A stretch of DNA of 64,000 bases from Buttiauxella selenatireducens (GTDB lineage: Bacteria; Pseudomonadota; Gammaproteobacteria; Enterobacterales; Enterobacteriaceae), in contig NZ_CP133838.1 in NCBI RefSeq assembly GCF_031432975.1, positions 3,410,001-3,474,000 of the forward strand, written 5' to 3'. Under the pieces are notes generated by a model. The model saw only the letters and a list, made by a program, of their open reading frames with translations, had not been told where the DNA came from and did no database searches. Below are positions 45,901 through 54,074 of this stretch, in pieces. The translations under genes and the position numbers were made by a program. Position 1 is the first letter of the stretch, and every line of letters starts with the position of its first letter.

Positions 45901-47028
45901 GTCTTTGCTGATGTTGATTGCAGCCTGCGCCCCATTACCGTGAATATAGGCCACGCGATCAAAGTCAACTGATGCCCTGGTTGCGTCAACAGCAGGAATA
46001 CCAGTATCGACAAAAATCTGACGTAATGAACTATCCCAGGCTTTCTTTAACTCGTTCTCATATTGCGTTTCATCCAGTTTCACCGCTCCTGTTTGAAGGG
46101 CATTGATCAGATCAGTGTTGTATTGCTGGAATTCACCGAGAGTATTGACGGTACGCTCACCCAGAATACTGGTAAATTTACCGACAAAAGTATCTGACAC
46201 AAATGATGCGATATATGTGTTTGGGTCTTTGATGTTGCTACGACTGTCACCGGCCTGAACAACTGTTTTGGTGTCATAATTGAGCGTAGAGCCCGCATTA
46301 ACCAGGAATGCAGACGAGGTAGTAACCCCTGATTGAGTGCCTTTCAGATAGGCCTTGAACTGATTCGCCGGATCATTAGTCCAGTCGCTACCAGCCTGCC
46401 CAGCATGTACGGTCAGATCCCCGCCGTCCTTCACTTCCCAGAAGCGTTTATCGATATATTGCCCATTCGGGCCCGCAGCTTCACTTGGAGTAATTTTAAA
46501 GTCTGCAGCAGGTGAAACCAACATTTTGTTGTTGTCGAAAACTTTAAACGTATCAGTGTTATTTGTGCCACCAGTGTCAGGAAGGGAAATAACTGAAGTT
46601 TTATCGCCAATTTTGAAGATATTCAAATCAACATAGGCTGCCTGCTCAGGATTCACAATGATTCCTTCGTCACGGGCTTGCCCCAAAGTCTTATCAGTAA
46701 AACCCGGTTTCCCACGGTTAATGAAGCCAAAAGATCCAATTAAATCAGACATGTCAGTGACGACTGTCCCGATATTAGTGTCTTCTGGATTGGTGGTGTT
46801 TACCGTTATTTCAATAGCATTAGCTGCCGTGGCATGTAACCCAAGCACAGAAGCAACGAGTAGGGCTAATAGCGAGCGTGCCGGCCCTGAATGTGTTGCT
46901 GAGGTCGCTACAGAGTTTTCTGTGTCGGCTACAACACTTTTAACTTTGCCCAGGTTACGGGCTAGCTCGGAAGTCACAACGAAACATTGCAGACTGTGAT
47001 TCCAGATAACTTTGAAAACCTTATTCAT
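39943..47028 (-). CDS. Giant autotransporter, pair member B (2361 aa)
   Basis: I start at the ATG at 47028 (GAGAG ribosome-binding site), four codons after an in-frame TTG. The extended signal peptide region (MNKVFKVIWNHSLQCFVVTS) is cleaved near ANA-IEI. The layout follows member A: beta-helix passenger, DEGDDVFNLNHL motif near 1200, strand repeats, proline-rich linker and beta-barrel ending KYSFK. The N-terminal third has clearly diverged from A while the C-terminal half is almost identical, down to silent positions over long stretches. The linker is nine residues shorter than in A. This pattern indicates duplication followed by recombination between the 3' halves. Confidence 0.92.
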   Translation of the reverse strand: MNKVFKVIWNHSLQCFVVTSELARNLGKVKSVVADTENSVATSATHSGPARSLLALLVASVLGLHATAANAIEITVNTTNPEDTNIGTVVTDMSDLIGSFGFINRGKPGFTDKTLGQARDEGIIVNPEQAAYVDLNIFKIGDKTSVISLPDTGGTNNTDTFKVFDNNKMLVSPAADFKITPSEAAGPNGQYIDKRFWEVKDGGDLTVHAGQAGSDWTNDPANQFKAYLKGTQSGVTTSSAFLVNAGSTLNYDTKTVVQAGDSRSNIKDPNTYIASFVSDTFVGKFTSILGERTVNTLGEFQQYNTDLINALQTGAVKLDETQYENELKKAWDSSLRQIFVDTGIPAVDATRASVDFDRVAYIHGNGAQAAINISKDSNIEIVSSDISLVRVENGASVVNEGVLGSAGSKVRGSVLIKATDSGTTVVNNGVLDAGTNPDMLNFITNSQGTQYTAATMGGESLQAMRILNGASALNNGVINVASHGINYANYAVFLSNLASFTNTGSINIAASPDATAAGAGVIDYGISIENNSAATNAGQIYIGRNPQRAVSDASPDLASIQPSIGVNVKSGTYTGLDGSNITIGSLTSNSTGIAAKSAAAHVNNGGAIDINGQRVDSPSNIGILAQLGATDVVNSGTINLNGVNASGIKVLAGSAAENTGTININGGLDPVSKLANYGMYVDGVDGGGAKGKQSGTVNLVGADTIGVHARNAGALTITDDAALTFSGGERQYGYFVIDAGTTISSTAKGTSDVKTKNSTLFRIEDGAKFVRDAAAAGRSTSIASGENSAIMQVTGKSSDVHAAGVDANITGKNATGIKVEGGAKGTLEADVKMKLMNEGATAGVVDGRYYDLAGIENEAKIGDSELTSFAELLSDSGDVASGAYGYKVLTRGKLIHEGTIDFKSDDSTGVLVNGGTLENRRNITVNGTGVHVTGDKSIVNNTATATVNATDGKAAYVVDGGASLALTGAGKTTASGTAHGILLDDGAVGLTVTGATINMSATGTGSGIENKAGVAGIALTNTTITVDQGIGVHTAASMAAKNSGTITVNGSGAGIRFEKVGVGGGTTDQAMDMSDSKELVITVKSKDGKGLVTNSSADLKTGVSVNVDNVEGGSAVIVNGTTKNIEQSGTLTSTSTISSVVDIDNGAVTTFKNSGTIQAATKAQKAVETLTGPGVVFTNLKDAVIQGHVNLMEGSNTINLEAGSQGTDFTTDEGDDVFNLNHLKSAVTGVFDTLTAGAGTDTLNVIDTNYILSSAGVFSGFEKINLKEKAQLVLSGTLLPLGDDKADAAGTGFNIDGESMLEINNVNNVSFGSHLAGTGLVKVGLMDDKSFDFTANNAGDKFAGTVALTHAKMELAGLNTQALSDATLRLDGYSNTHVGDGEQTIAGLKFNGGTLKFDSGTPGETVAKGSVHTTKSMDLSGTGNVQVAKGSVSNDHPLAPTLLDLLAQDDATTMVQLGKSDTATIGSGGALKLKDQDGNIITDSTTADIAQNGSTVAKGTYDYRLTSGDAADGLYINYGLTQVDLLTAGADALALNAAGLSGNAADLSAKITGTGDLAIDTGAGNTVSLSNTLNDYVGNTDIRSGTLKMIADNVLGQTDVLSLAADTALDMNGKAQTVGTLQSTAGSTVNLNGGALSLSHGGVSDGALAGSGELNVLADTLTVNGANADLSATTTVANGATVALNDVAGLGVGDIVNAGKVMFSDAAGTVANNIRDGVAAATRALSATAGSVDLVNSQLTLDGDNSGFSGVFNIDAASQLTATAAQQLGTADIADEGELVLNAADNWALTNNLSGAGNLTKQGAGVVTLSGNAAYTGLTDIQAGGLMLGSEAAPITLASSQVNVAQDAFLAGYGGVAGNVNNLGTLYVGAQNESGAAQTFTVGQDLVNNGTVNIAHGSVAGNVLNVNGNYTGNDGLINFNTVLGDDNSVTDKMVVAGNTAGTTNVSVTNAGGTGAQTLNGIELISVGGASDGEFKQAGRIVAGAYDYALVRGAGSNNANWYLSNAVDGTVPVDPTAPVDPSNPTDPAAPSAPEQIIRPEAGAYTANLAAANTMFLNRLHDRLGETQYTDALTGEEKVTSMWMRNVGGHTNSRDNSGQLKTQSNRYVLQMGGDVAQWSTDGLNRLHLGVMAGYGNSHSNTRSHATGYSADGSVDGYSTGVYATWYDNDAEKNGLYVDTWAQYSWFNNHVSGEKLATESYKSKGVTASVETGYTFNMGEFKGSKGTTNTWYIQPQAQAIWMGVEADDHREANGTKVQGSDGNVQTRLGARAYLKSHDASDNGKDREFQPFVEANWIHNTSNFSSTLDGVSSSQAGTRNIGEVKVGVEGQLNKNLNMWGNVGVQVGDKGYNDSAAMIGVKYSFK

Positions 47029-48023
47029 TTTGTCTCTCAAGAGATTTATTTCGCACTTTCGTGCGAATAGCAGAAAACTAACGCTATCCGTCGCTTAACG
47101 GAAAGCATCACATAATGGTTAATATTTCTCAGTGGAATATCGACAAAAGATATTTGAATAAGCTCGAAAAACTTATCGCAGTAAATGTGTCACGGACTGC
47201 CGACCGAGCTATTAATTCTTTCCGACTTTCCTTTCCAGTGGAAAAACGTATTTCTGGATTTATCCTTTCCTTGGCTTGAAGTGCGAAGTTTTGAATTGTG
47301 GCGGGTAAAAACACGACAACCCGCTTGTTTGTGCGGATAATAAGTAGCCATGTTACATATAGCAATAAAAATACAAATTTTAGTTTTTAGAAACGTTGGA
47401 TTTATTGATAAAAACCAGAACGCATCACACCGAAACACAGCTTAAGCATCTGATATCACATCATTAAAAAAATGACCAAAGAGAGTTATTTATTTTTTAG
47501 AAATGTTTATTACATTATTCCAAAGTAACAATCGAAATAAAATACTTTCGTTTTGACTACCAATTATACTTAAAAGTATAAATTCAATGCATTTATAAAT
47601 AGGAATGCTCTGCTTTATACGTGAAAACCCTCTCCTCTATCAGCCTGATATTAAAATACAAAACCTTTAAATTTTCGCGCTTTCTAAAAATTAGAATTTT
47701 GTATTTCATTGTAATTTATTCACTTCGAAACTAGATTGCCGACACTATCTGGTGACACAAGGCACCTTACCGGGAAATCCACACCAGAGTCGTGATAGAA
47801 ATAAACACCATCACTCGTGCAATAGCGGATAAAAGATATTCCTGGTGATTTCTATTTTTTACTGGTGTTTATTTTAAAAACTAAAATACGCTGAATGAGA
47901 ATTAATCCATGTCATCGCTGACATTTTTCAGCCTTTTAAATTACGCCAACCAACGCATCAATAGAAGTTACACCTGCGTTGAATTTTGTTTATAAAAAAA
48001 ATTAAGCTAATGCGAGTTCGATT
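47029..48023. other. Intergenic region between autotransporter B and the LysR pair
   Basis: 995 very AT-rich bases between divergent genes, holding both promoters but no credible gene; the short minus-strand open frames around 47129-47438 lack family resemblance and good starts. The motif TTTTTAGAAA with a following G one base later appears at 47384-47395 and 47494-47505. A relative, TTTTTAGAAAGC, is inverted at 47679-47690. A similar inverted copy occurs before the fimbrial operon at 50097-50108. Confidence 0.5.
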
Positions 48024-48926
48024 ATGAAGATAGATTTTAACTCTTTGGTCATACTTAACGCAGTGGTTGAAAGCGGTAGCGTTTCTGTTGCTGCACAACG
48101 GCTGTCCATTTCACCGTCATCCGTTACCTATGCCATAAATAAGTTACGTCGCGTAACGGATAACCCAATTTTTACGCGTTCTAAAACGGGCGTTAAACCG
48201 ACCACCCTCGCCCACGAACTTAATACGCGTTATAAAAAAACGGTTCACATGATCAACGAAGGGTTAGGGATTGATAGTGAAGACAATCAATCTGATGTGT
48301 CAAAAACTATCACGATCAGCACCTATACTTACGTTGAACTGTGGATTTCGCAGATGACGCTCAAAAAAGAAAGCATTATTAATAATGGCATTCTTAATTT
48401 TCTGACGCATCCGAGTACCAATGACGAACGCCTGATGAAGTTACGTAATCGGGAAGTGGATATTGATATTGGCGCGCAGCTTCCAAACGATCCGTCGATT
48501 GTTTCGTACCGGTTGTTCAGCTCTGCCTTCAAAGTGATGGTCAGTAAAAATCACTCCACCATTAAAGATTCATTGAGCATTAAAGACTGGTCTGCCAACA
48601 AGCACGTCACCTGGAACCGGATTAACAGCGAGACGTCTTCGATGATGGGCGATGCTCAGATCATCGAGGAAATGCTGGATCGCGAAACTCACATCACTTC
48701 AGACTCTTCTCTGAATATGATGATGATGTGCGCCCACAGTGACTCACTGATGTTGATTCCCGAGTATTTCTGTTGCTGCATTGACGAAATATTGCCGGTT
48801 AAATTCTTCGATATTCCGTTCCCAAACAGTATGGAATCGTCACTGTATGTCCATGCGCATACCACTTCGCTGAAAGATTCCGTGGTGGAAGGCTTCCTGA
48901 ATGTTATTCGGCACTACAACTGTTAA
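48024..48926 (+). CDS. LysR-family regulator 1 (fimbria-linked)
   Basis: A 300-residue protein with a LysR-type winged helix at residues 5-65 (LVILNAVVESGSVSVAAQRL, then SPSSVTYAINKLR) followed by a periplasmic-binding-like effector domain. The HTH is well preserved, but NPIFTRSKTGVKPTT replaces the usual DPLFVR. It is paralogous to the next gene, with which it shares the NREVDIDIGAQLP-type segment. Its position upstream of a chaperone-usher operon suggests control of fimbriae, autotransporters or its own gene; the ligand is unknown. A strong terminator separates it from the second regulator. Confidence 0.85.
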   Translation: MKIDFNSLVILNAVVESGSVSVAAQRLSISPSSVTYAINKLRRVTDNPIFTRSKTGVKPTTLAHELNTRYKKTVHMINEGLGIDSEDNQSDVSKTITISTYTYVELWISQMTLKKESIINNGILNFLTHPSTNDERLMKLRNREVDIDIGAQLPNDPSIVSYRLFSSAFKVMVSKNHSTIKDSLSIKDWSANKHVTWNRINSETSSMMGDAQIIEEMLDRETHITSDSSLNMMMMCAHSDSLMLIPEYFCCCIDEILPVKFFDIPFPNSMESSLYVHAHTTSLKDSVVEGFLNVIRHYNC

Positions 48927-48984
48927 GCCATGTGCAGGTCAGCGTCTTTTTCGTATGACGACTAGCAAAAGTTGCCGTTGTTAG

Positions 48985-49014
48985 AGCCTCGACGTAAGAC
49001 GTCGAGGCTTTTTT
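48985..49014 (+). terminator. Intrinsic terminator after LysR regulator 1
   Basis: A perfect 11-bp hairpin (AGCCTCGACGT, loop AAG, ACGTCGAGGCT) followed by a run of T. It lies about 60 bases after the stop codon, so the two LysR genes are probably separate transcription units. Confidence 0.92.
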
Positions 49015-49114
49015 AGTTTAAGCGAATGTTTATACAGCAGAATATCGACTGGTGAATTCGGGCTTTCTGTATATAGTCAATACAGAGACATTATATAAAC
49101 TCAGCAGGTAAGCC

Positions 49115-50038
49115 ATGAAAAGTGAAAAGATTGAGCTGAAGTCGTTAGGGATCCTTAATGCTGTACTGGAGACAAAAAGCGTTACGGCCGCCGCCGAATT
49201 GCTCTCTCTTTCGCCCTCCTCGGTGACTTATGCGATAAATAAACTTCGCGATGTGACTGCCAACCCCATTTTTACCCGCTCCAAAGGTGGAGTCGTTCCC
49301 ACCACGCTTGCTCTGGATCTGAATGCGCGCTATCTGAAAGCGATGTCGCTGATCAATGGAGGCCTGGAGGTTGGTCATTTTAGTGAAAGCGAAATGGGGT
49401 TTAGCAAAGAGATCAGTATAAGTACTTATACGTTTATCGAGTTTTGGCTTTCGATGACCTCTCTGAATAGCGGTATGCTTGAAAGAGACGGCGTTGCACT
49501 TAAATTTTCTACACATCCTCTCTCGTCAGAAGAGAGGATCAATAAGTTACGTAGCCGGGAAGTGGATATTGATATTGGTTCTGAGCTACCAAGAGATAAA
49601 TCCATCACCTCCTATAAATTATTTACGACGAATACCCAGGCTATGGTGAGTAATCGCCACCCAGCTATTAAGAACAGACTGACCCTTGAAGACTGGCATA
49701 ATTATAAACATTTGGTCTGGTTCAGAGACGACTACGGCAAAACGACTTTGTTAGGTGATGCGGTGACTCTCAATGAACTCAGGGAACGCCGGGCCGTACT
49801 GGTTACCAGCGCATCATCTCTTAATATGATGATGCTGTGTGCACAAACGGATAATATTATGCTGACCCCGCGGTTATTTACGCCTTTCCTGCAATCAATC
49901 CTTCCCGTCAATATCTTTGATTTGCCCTTCGATGTGGATATCAGCGTTGATGTCTACCTGCACTTTCATAATCAATCACTCAGCGATCAATATATCAGTA
50001 AATTATTGAAAGAAATTAACAAACTGGTAGGCAAGTAG
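49115..50038 (+). CDS. LysR-family regulator 2 (fimbria-linked)
   Basis: A 307-residue paralogue of the preceding regulator. HTH at residues 8-68 (LGILNAVLETKSVTAAAELL, SPSSVTYAINKLRDVTANPI). The effector domain shares SREVDIDIGSELP and SSLNMMMLCAQTDNIMLTP with regulator 1. Two adjacent relatives with diverged effector halves suggest duplication and response to different signals, or heteromeric control of the fimbrial genes that start 228 bases downstream. A 9-bp inverted repeat (50024-50046) overlaps its stop codon but lacks a T-tract. Confidence 0.85.
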   Translation: MKSEKIELKSLGILNAVLETKSVTAAAELLSLSPSSVTYAINKLRDVTANPIFTRSKGGVVPTTLALDLNARYLKAMSLINGGLEVGHFSESEMGFSKEISISTYTFIEFWLSMTSLNSGMLERDGVALKFSTHPLSSEERINKLRSREVDIDIGSELPRDKSITSYKLFTTNTQAMVSNRHPAIKNRLTLEDWHNYKHLVWFRDDYGKTTLLGDAVTLNELRERRAVLVTSASSLNMMMLCAQTDNIMLTPRLFTPFLQSILPVNIFDLPFDVDISVDVYLHFHNQSLSDQYISKLLKEINKLVGK

Positions 50039-50046
50039 CCTACCAG
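50024..50046 (+). other. Hairpin over the stop codon of LysR regulator 2
   Basis: CTGGTAGGC, a five-base loop and GCCTACCAG form a perfect stem that includes the stop codon. There is no following T-tract, so it may slow decay or attenuate rather than terminate. Confidence 0.45.
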
Positions 50047-50266
50047 GCACAGCAACAATAAGCATTAACTTCAATCACTTAACAGTGGGTTTTAGAGCAT
50101 TCTAAAAATCGAAATTTTCGTTTCTAATTGCAGCCATCGATTATTTACTCCCCCTACGTTATTATCTTCCCATCGACAAACATGACGTCGACAATCAAAA
50201 AGAAATTAATCATCAATTTTAATTTCTTTATCTTCAAACATCATTTTTAATTACCTGTGAGTTTTT

Positions 50267-50833
50267 ATGAACCATTTTACTAAAGTAGCAACTTTGACCT
50301 CTTTGTTAGTCGCTGGCGCATTTGGTGCAGCATCTACCGCATCAGCTAATACCGGTATTATTAAATTTTCCGGCGCTATTTCTGCGGCAACCTGTGATAT
50401 GAACGTTTCCGTAAACGGTATTGTCTCCCCAACGGGTGTTGTTGATTTAGGCGTGCATAAAGCAAGTGATGTTACAGCCGTGGGTACCTTCGGTACGGCA
50501 GTCGACCTGGCGCTGACTCCAGACGAAGCGACTTGCGATATTTCTCCAGCGGGTGAAGATGCCCTGGTACAGATTTCTGCCGCACAAACTGATGCCACCA
50601 ACACTAGTGTTGTGACCTCTGCTGAAACCACAACCACCAATGCTGGCGTGCTGTTCCAGTTGGCAAGTGGCGGTAATGTGGTCAACAACGGCAGCGTTTC
50701 TCTGACCTCTGGTTCTGCCGATCTCGACGCCGCAGGCGCTATTCACTTCACCGCACAGCCTTATGCCATCGCGGCAAGCGTAAACCCAGGCATCATTGGT
50801 GGTTCTGTTTCTTACACCGTTGCCTACCTCTAA
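50267..50833 (+). CDS. Major fimbrial subunit (FimA-type pilin)
   Basis: A 188-residue protein with a Sec signal peptide (cleavage near ASA-NTG, residue 27). It has the type 1 pilin pattern: KFSGAISAATCDM with Cys43, a second Cys90 in DEATCDIS, and a C-terminal beta strand GGSVSYTVAYL ending in the penultimate aromatic used for donor-strand exchange. Ala/Thr/Val-rich composition is typical of a major subunit. It is the first gene of the fimbrial cluster. It is followed by a strong intergenic hairpin that could favour its transcript over the usher's. Confidence 0.9.
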   Translation: MNHFTKVATLTSLLVAGAFGAASTASANTGIIKFSGAISAATCDMNVSVNGIVSPTGVVDLGVHKASDVTAVGTFGTAVDLALTPDEATCDISPAGEDALVQISAAQTDATNTSVVTSAETTTTNAGVLFQLASGGNVVNNGSVSLTSGSADLDAAGAIHFTAQPYAIAASVNPGIIGGSVSYTVAYL

Positions 50834-50890
50834 GTATTCTATTAAATAAAATATCTCACCCATTTAATTAATAGATTCGTCGCAAATTTT

Positions 50891-50910
50891 CAGGCCAGCC
50901 TGCTGGCCTG
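50891..50910 (+). promoter_or_regulatory. Hairpin between pilin and usher genes
   Basis: CAGGCCAGC and GCTGGCCTG form a perfect stem around two bases. No T-tract follows. Such hairpins after the major-pilin gene commonly protect the pilin mRNA or cause partial termination, giving more pilin than usher. Confidence 0.55.
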
Positions 50911-50966
50911 CGTACAACTCTGTCCTTAATTGGGTGACCTTTTAATTTTATTTATAGGTATTAAGA

Positions 50967-53363
50967 ATGCGTTATATTTCCTTCACACTCTTTGGTACTT
51001 CATTATTAATTACCTTGACTCCGGCTTTTGCCAGTGAAGGGGACGATTTTAATACTGATTTTATTGTAGGGAAATATAACCAAACTGCTATTAGCAAGGC
51101 ACTTGATGAAGGTTTAAATCAAAGTGCTATTTATGCTGTCGACGTAAATGGACAATTTGTCGGTAATTTTTATTTTAGCCGAAAAATGCAAGACCTGGTT
51201 TTTACCAAGGACTTTCTGGAGACGCTTGCTCCATTAGTCAAAAAAGAGCGGCTCGAAGAATTACAAAAAAATCTCTCTTTAGACGCGACTTCTGAAGATT
51301 ACAAGTTTCAGGAGAATACCAGCGAATCATCTTTGGCTATCTGGTTTAACGACCAGGATATGGTGCGTGCCGACAGCAGCAATATGGAACTTGCCCAATC
51401 CATCAATGCCGCGATGATGAGCTACAACATGAGCAGCAGTTATTATCGCAATCGCAAAACCGGCGAGTCGCAAACCACATTGCCTTTCAGCAGCCATCTG
51501 CAATTGGGAATGTACGACTTTCCAATTAACCTTGATCTCTCAAGTTCGGACGTACTTAAAGAGGGAGTCAGCGTTGATAACCTGAGCGTCTCTCACCTGT
51601 TGCCGTCAATTAACAGTGAAGTCACTGCCGGACAAACTTACACCAGCAGCCGCTATGGTGAAGGTTTCAGTTTCATTGGTGCTCAATTAAATCATGTCAA
51701 TGAACTCTTAAGCCGCCGTGAACGCCTTTACACGCCAAGCATCACGGGGTTTGCCAACAGCAACGCCACAGTAGAGGTTTATCAGGAGCAGCGCCTGCTT
51801 TACACCAAAACGGTCGCAGCTGGTAAGTTTGTGATTGATGAAGTTCAGGGGTTATCTAACCAGACATTGCGCGTGGTCGTTAAAGAATCTAATGGCTCAG
51901 AACACACTTTCTATTATGAGAATACGATTGTTCCCGGTCTGTTAACCCCCGGAATTAATGATTATGAAGTTAGCTCGGGTCGCTATCGTTTTAACGATAA
52001 CAGCATGGGTGATAATTTCGTTTCAGGTGAATATTCTCATGGTTTTGCGTACTGGACGCCGACTATCAGCAGCATTGTTTCGACCGATTATAAAAATATT
52101 ACTTTGGGTGCGGCAGTCCCGTTGCAGCATATTGGTGCTGTCGGTCTGGCCGTAGCCAACTCTAAATTTAAACATAATGATAAAGAAGATACCGGCCAGA
52201 GCTACAGCATCAACTATGCAAAATATATGACCAATGGGGTAAACATCCAATTGGCAGGTTACCGATATTCAACGAGGGATTACTACACCTTCAACGAAGC
52301 GATGGAAGCCAAGCGTAGCGATAGCCAGAATCACAGTTCAGTGCGTAATCGTTTTACGGCGACCGTGATGGCGCAGGAACCTATTTTTGATAACCAGATT
52401 TCAGTTAACTTTTTACGTGACAGTTATTGGGCGAATAAAGGAAAGCGTAATACTTATTCCGTGAACTATGGCGGCTATACCCATGGCGTCAGCTACAACG
52501 TCTCTTTGTCTAAATCATATACTGATGACTATAAGCCTGATACGAGTCTTGCGCTGTCGATTGATATTCCATTCGGAAACAACGGTAAAAGTGTTTATAC
52601 CCGTTATAACCAGAACAATAACAGCAATAACACCGAAGTGGGGATGAACAGCTATGACGCTGATTCAAGTTATAGCGTTGCGGCCTCGCACGATAGCGGA
52701 TCACATGAAAACACGTTGTCCGGTAGTTACAGTAAACATACCGACCGCATTAATTCGCAGATCAGTTCCAGCGTAGGGACCAGCTCAATGTATGCCTCGG
52801 GTTCAGTCAGCGGCACAGTCGCGTTTGCCGACGGGCATTTTGTCACCAGCAGCAGCCAGTCCTCAACCATGGCGTTAGTCAAAATGGACGGGGTAGAAGG
52901 TGCGATGGTGAATGGTATTCAGACCCAGAGCAACGGTTACGCGCTGGTTCCTCTTAATGACAGCTTCGATGCACAGGATGTTTCGGTGGATACCTCATCG
53001 TTGCAGAACAATATTATGCTCGATAAGTCACAAATTAAAATCAGACCAAAGCGTGGCAGCGTGGTGAAAATGGATTTCTCAGCGAAACGCGTGAAATACG
53101 TGCGTGCCGTTTTGCTTGATCCGCAAGGTAAAGAGATGGGCTTTGGCTCTCAAATTTCAACGGATGATGGTCAGGAATATTACTTAGGAAATGGTGGCGG
53201 TTTGTTATTACAGCTGGCCATTAAGTCCCAGAAAGAATTGAAAAAAATGGTTTTCACAAGCAGCGATACTGGCTGTAGCTATACTCTTCCTGTAGGCGTT
53301 TTGAAAAAGAACTTCCAGGAAGACTTTATTAATGCCGGAGAATTAACATGTTCAAAAAATTAA
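50967..53363 (+). CDS. Fimbrial outer-membrane usher (FimD/PapC family)
   Basis: A 798-residue protein: signal peptide ending AFA-SEG, N-terminal chaperone-binding domain (DFNTDFIVGKYNQTAISKAL), and a beta-barrel interrupted by a plug region (GFANSNATVEVYQEQRLLYT, about 255-335, with VPGLLTPGINDYEVSSGRYR). The C-terminal domains hold two cysteines (DTGCSY and LTCSKN). Length and order fit ushers. It forms the pore through which chaperone-subunit complexes are assembled. Its 3' end overlaps the chaperone gene by 16 bases. Confidence 0.92.
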   Translation: MRYISFTLFGTSLLITLTPAFASEGDDFNTDFIVGKYNQTAISKALDEGLNQSAIYAVDVNGQFVGNFYFSRKMQDLVFTKDFLETLAPLVKKERLEELQKNLSLDATSEDYKFQENTSESSLAIWFNDQDMVRADSSNMELAQSINAAMMSYNMSSSYYRNRKTGESQTTLPFSSHLQLGMYDFPINLDLSSSDVLKEGVSVDNLSVSHLLPSINSEVTAGQTYTSSRYGEGFSFIGAQLNHVNELLSRRERLYTPSITGFANSNATVEVYQEQRLLYTKTVAAGKFVIDEVQGLSNQTLRVVVKESNGSEHTFYYENTIVPGLLTPGINDYEVSSGRYRFNDNSMGDNFVSGEYSHGFAYWTPTISSIVSTDYKNITLGAAVPLQHIGAVGLAVANSKFKHNDKEDTGQSYSINYAKYMTNGVNIQLAGYRYSTRDYYTFNEAMEAKRSDSQNHSSVRNRFTATVMAQEPIFDNQISVNFLRDSYWANKGKRNTYSVNYGGYTHGVSYNVSLSKSYTDDYKPDTSLALSIDIPFGNNGKSVYTRYNQNNNSNNTEVGMNSYDADSSYSVAASHDSGSHENTLSGSYSKHTDRINSQISSSVGTSSMYASGSVSGTVAFADGHFVTSSSQSSTMALVKMDGVEGAMVNGIQTQSNGYALVPLNDSFDAQDVSVDTSSLQNNIMLDKSQIKIRPKRGSVVKMDFSAKRVKYVRAVLLDPQGKEMGFGSQISTDDGQEYYLGNGGGLLLQLAIKSQKELKKMVFTSSDTGCSYTLPVGVLKKNFQEDFINAGELTCSKN

Positions 53364-54025
53364 TCCCAGCAGGCGTAAGTCTGGCACTGTTATTGGGTAT
53401 GAATTACGCAAATGCGGCCCTGTCGCTCAGTAATACTCGCGTGATTATTGATGGTCAATCCTCGAATTCTGTCGAAGTGATTAACGGTTCCAGCAGCCGT
53501 TACGGCGTACAGTCCTGGGTTGAAGACAGCGCAGGGAAAAACCCTGGCCGCGCACTGGTCGTCACCCCTGAGTTTCAGGCTCTGGGAGGCAAACAAAAAG
53601 CGGTGTTGCGTCTGCTCTCGTTTGCACCGGACAAAAATCAGGAACAGCTGTTTTTCCTGAATGTGCAGGAGATCCCGCCAAAAGGGCCCGATACCGGTCG
53701 CAATCAGCTTTCACTGGCGGTGAGGACAAAAATCAAAGTGCTGGTGCGCCCGGTCGCATTAAAAGAAGCGCGTAAGCAGGCTGAAGAAAAGATTGAGATA
53801 TCAAAAACGTCCGGCGGATTGCGTTTCAAGAACCCGACGCCTTACTACTTTGCGATTTCTAAAGTTTCCGTGGGTGGAAAAGATTATACCCGGACCGCGC
53901 TGGGGACTTTCGCCCCCTTCAGTACGGTAGAACTCAAAGTCAGCAACAATAATGCGACGTCAGCAACGCTGAGTTATCTGGATGACTACGGTGCCGTGAG
54001 TAAAACGTCAAAAAAAATAAACTAA
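53348..54025 (+). CDS. Periplasmic fimbrial chaperone
   Basis: A 225-residue protein with a signal peptide (cleavage ANA-ALSL near 24) and the two-domain immunoglobulin-like chaperone fold. Diagnostic motifs are NTRVIIDGQSSNSVEVING, FFLNVQEIPPK and SLAVRTKIKVLVRP (G1 strand region with the conserved basic residue). The C-terminal domain contains LRFKNPTPYYFAIS. It donates a strand to pilin subunits and delivers them to the usher encoded just upstream, whose gene it overlaps. Confidence 0.92.
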   Translation: MFKKLIPAGVSLALLLGMNYANAALSLSNTRVIIDGQSSNSVEVINGSSSRYGVQSWVEDSAGKNPGRALVVTPEFQALGGKQKAVLRLLSFAPDKNQEQLFFLNVQEIPPKGPDTGRNQLSLAVRTKIKVLVRPVALKEARKQAEEKIEISKTSGGLRFKNPTPYYFAISKVSVGGKDYTRTALGTFAPFSTVELKVSNNNATSATLSYLDDYGAVSKTSKKIN

Positions 54026-54074
54026 CGTAGATTGTTTTGCGATGTAAGGATTTCACTGGCATGAGAATGAATTA

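Noticed and set aside
47129-47438. Overlapping minus-strand frames of 78 and 82 codons upstream of autotransporter B
   Set aside because: Two mutually exclusive frames in AT-rich promoter DNA, without credible starts or family resemblance.
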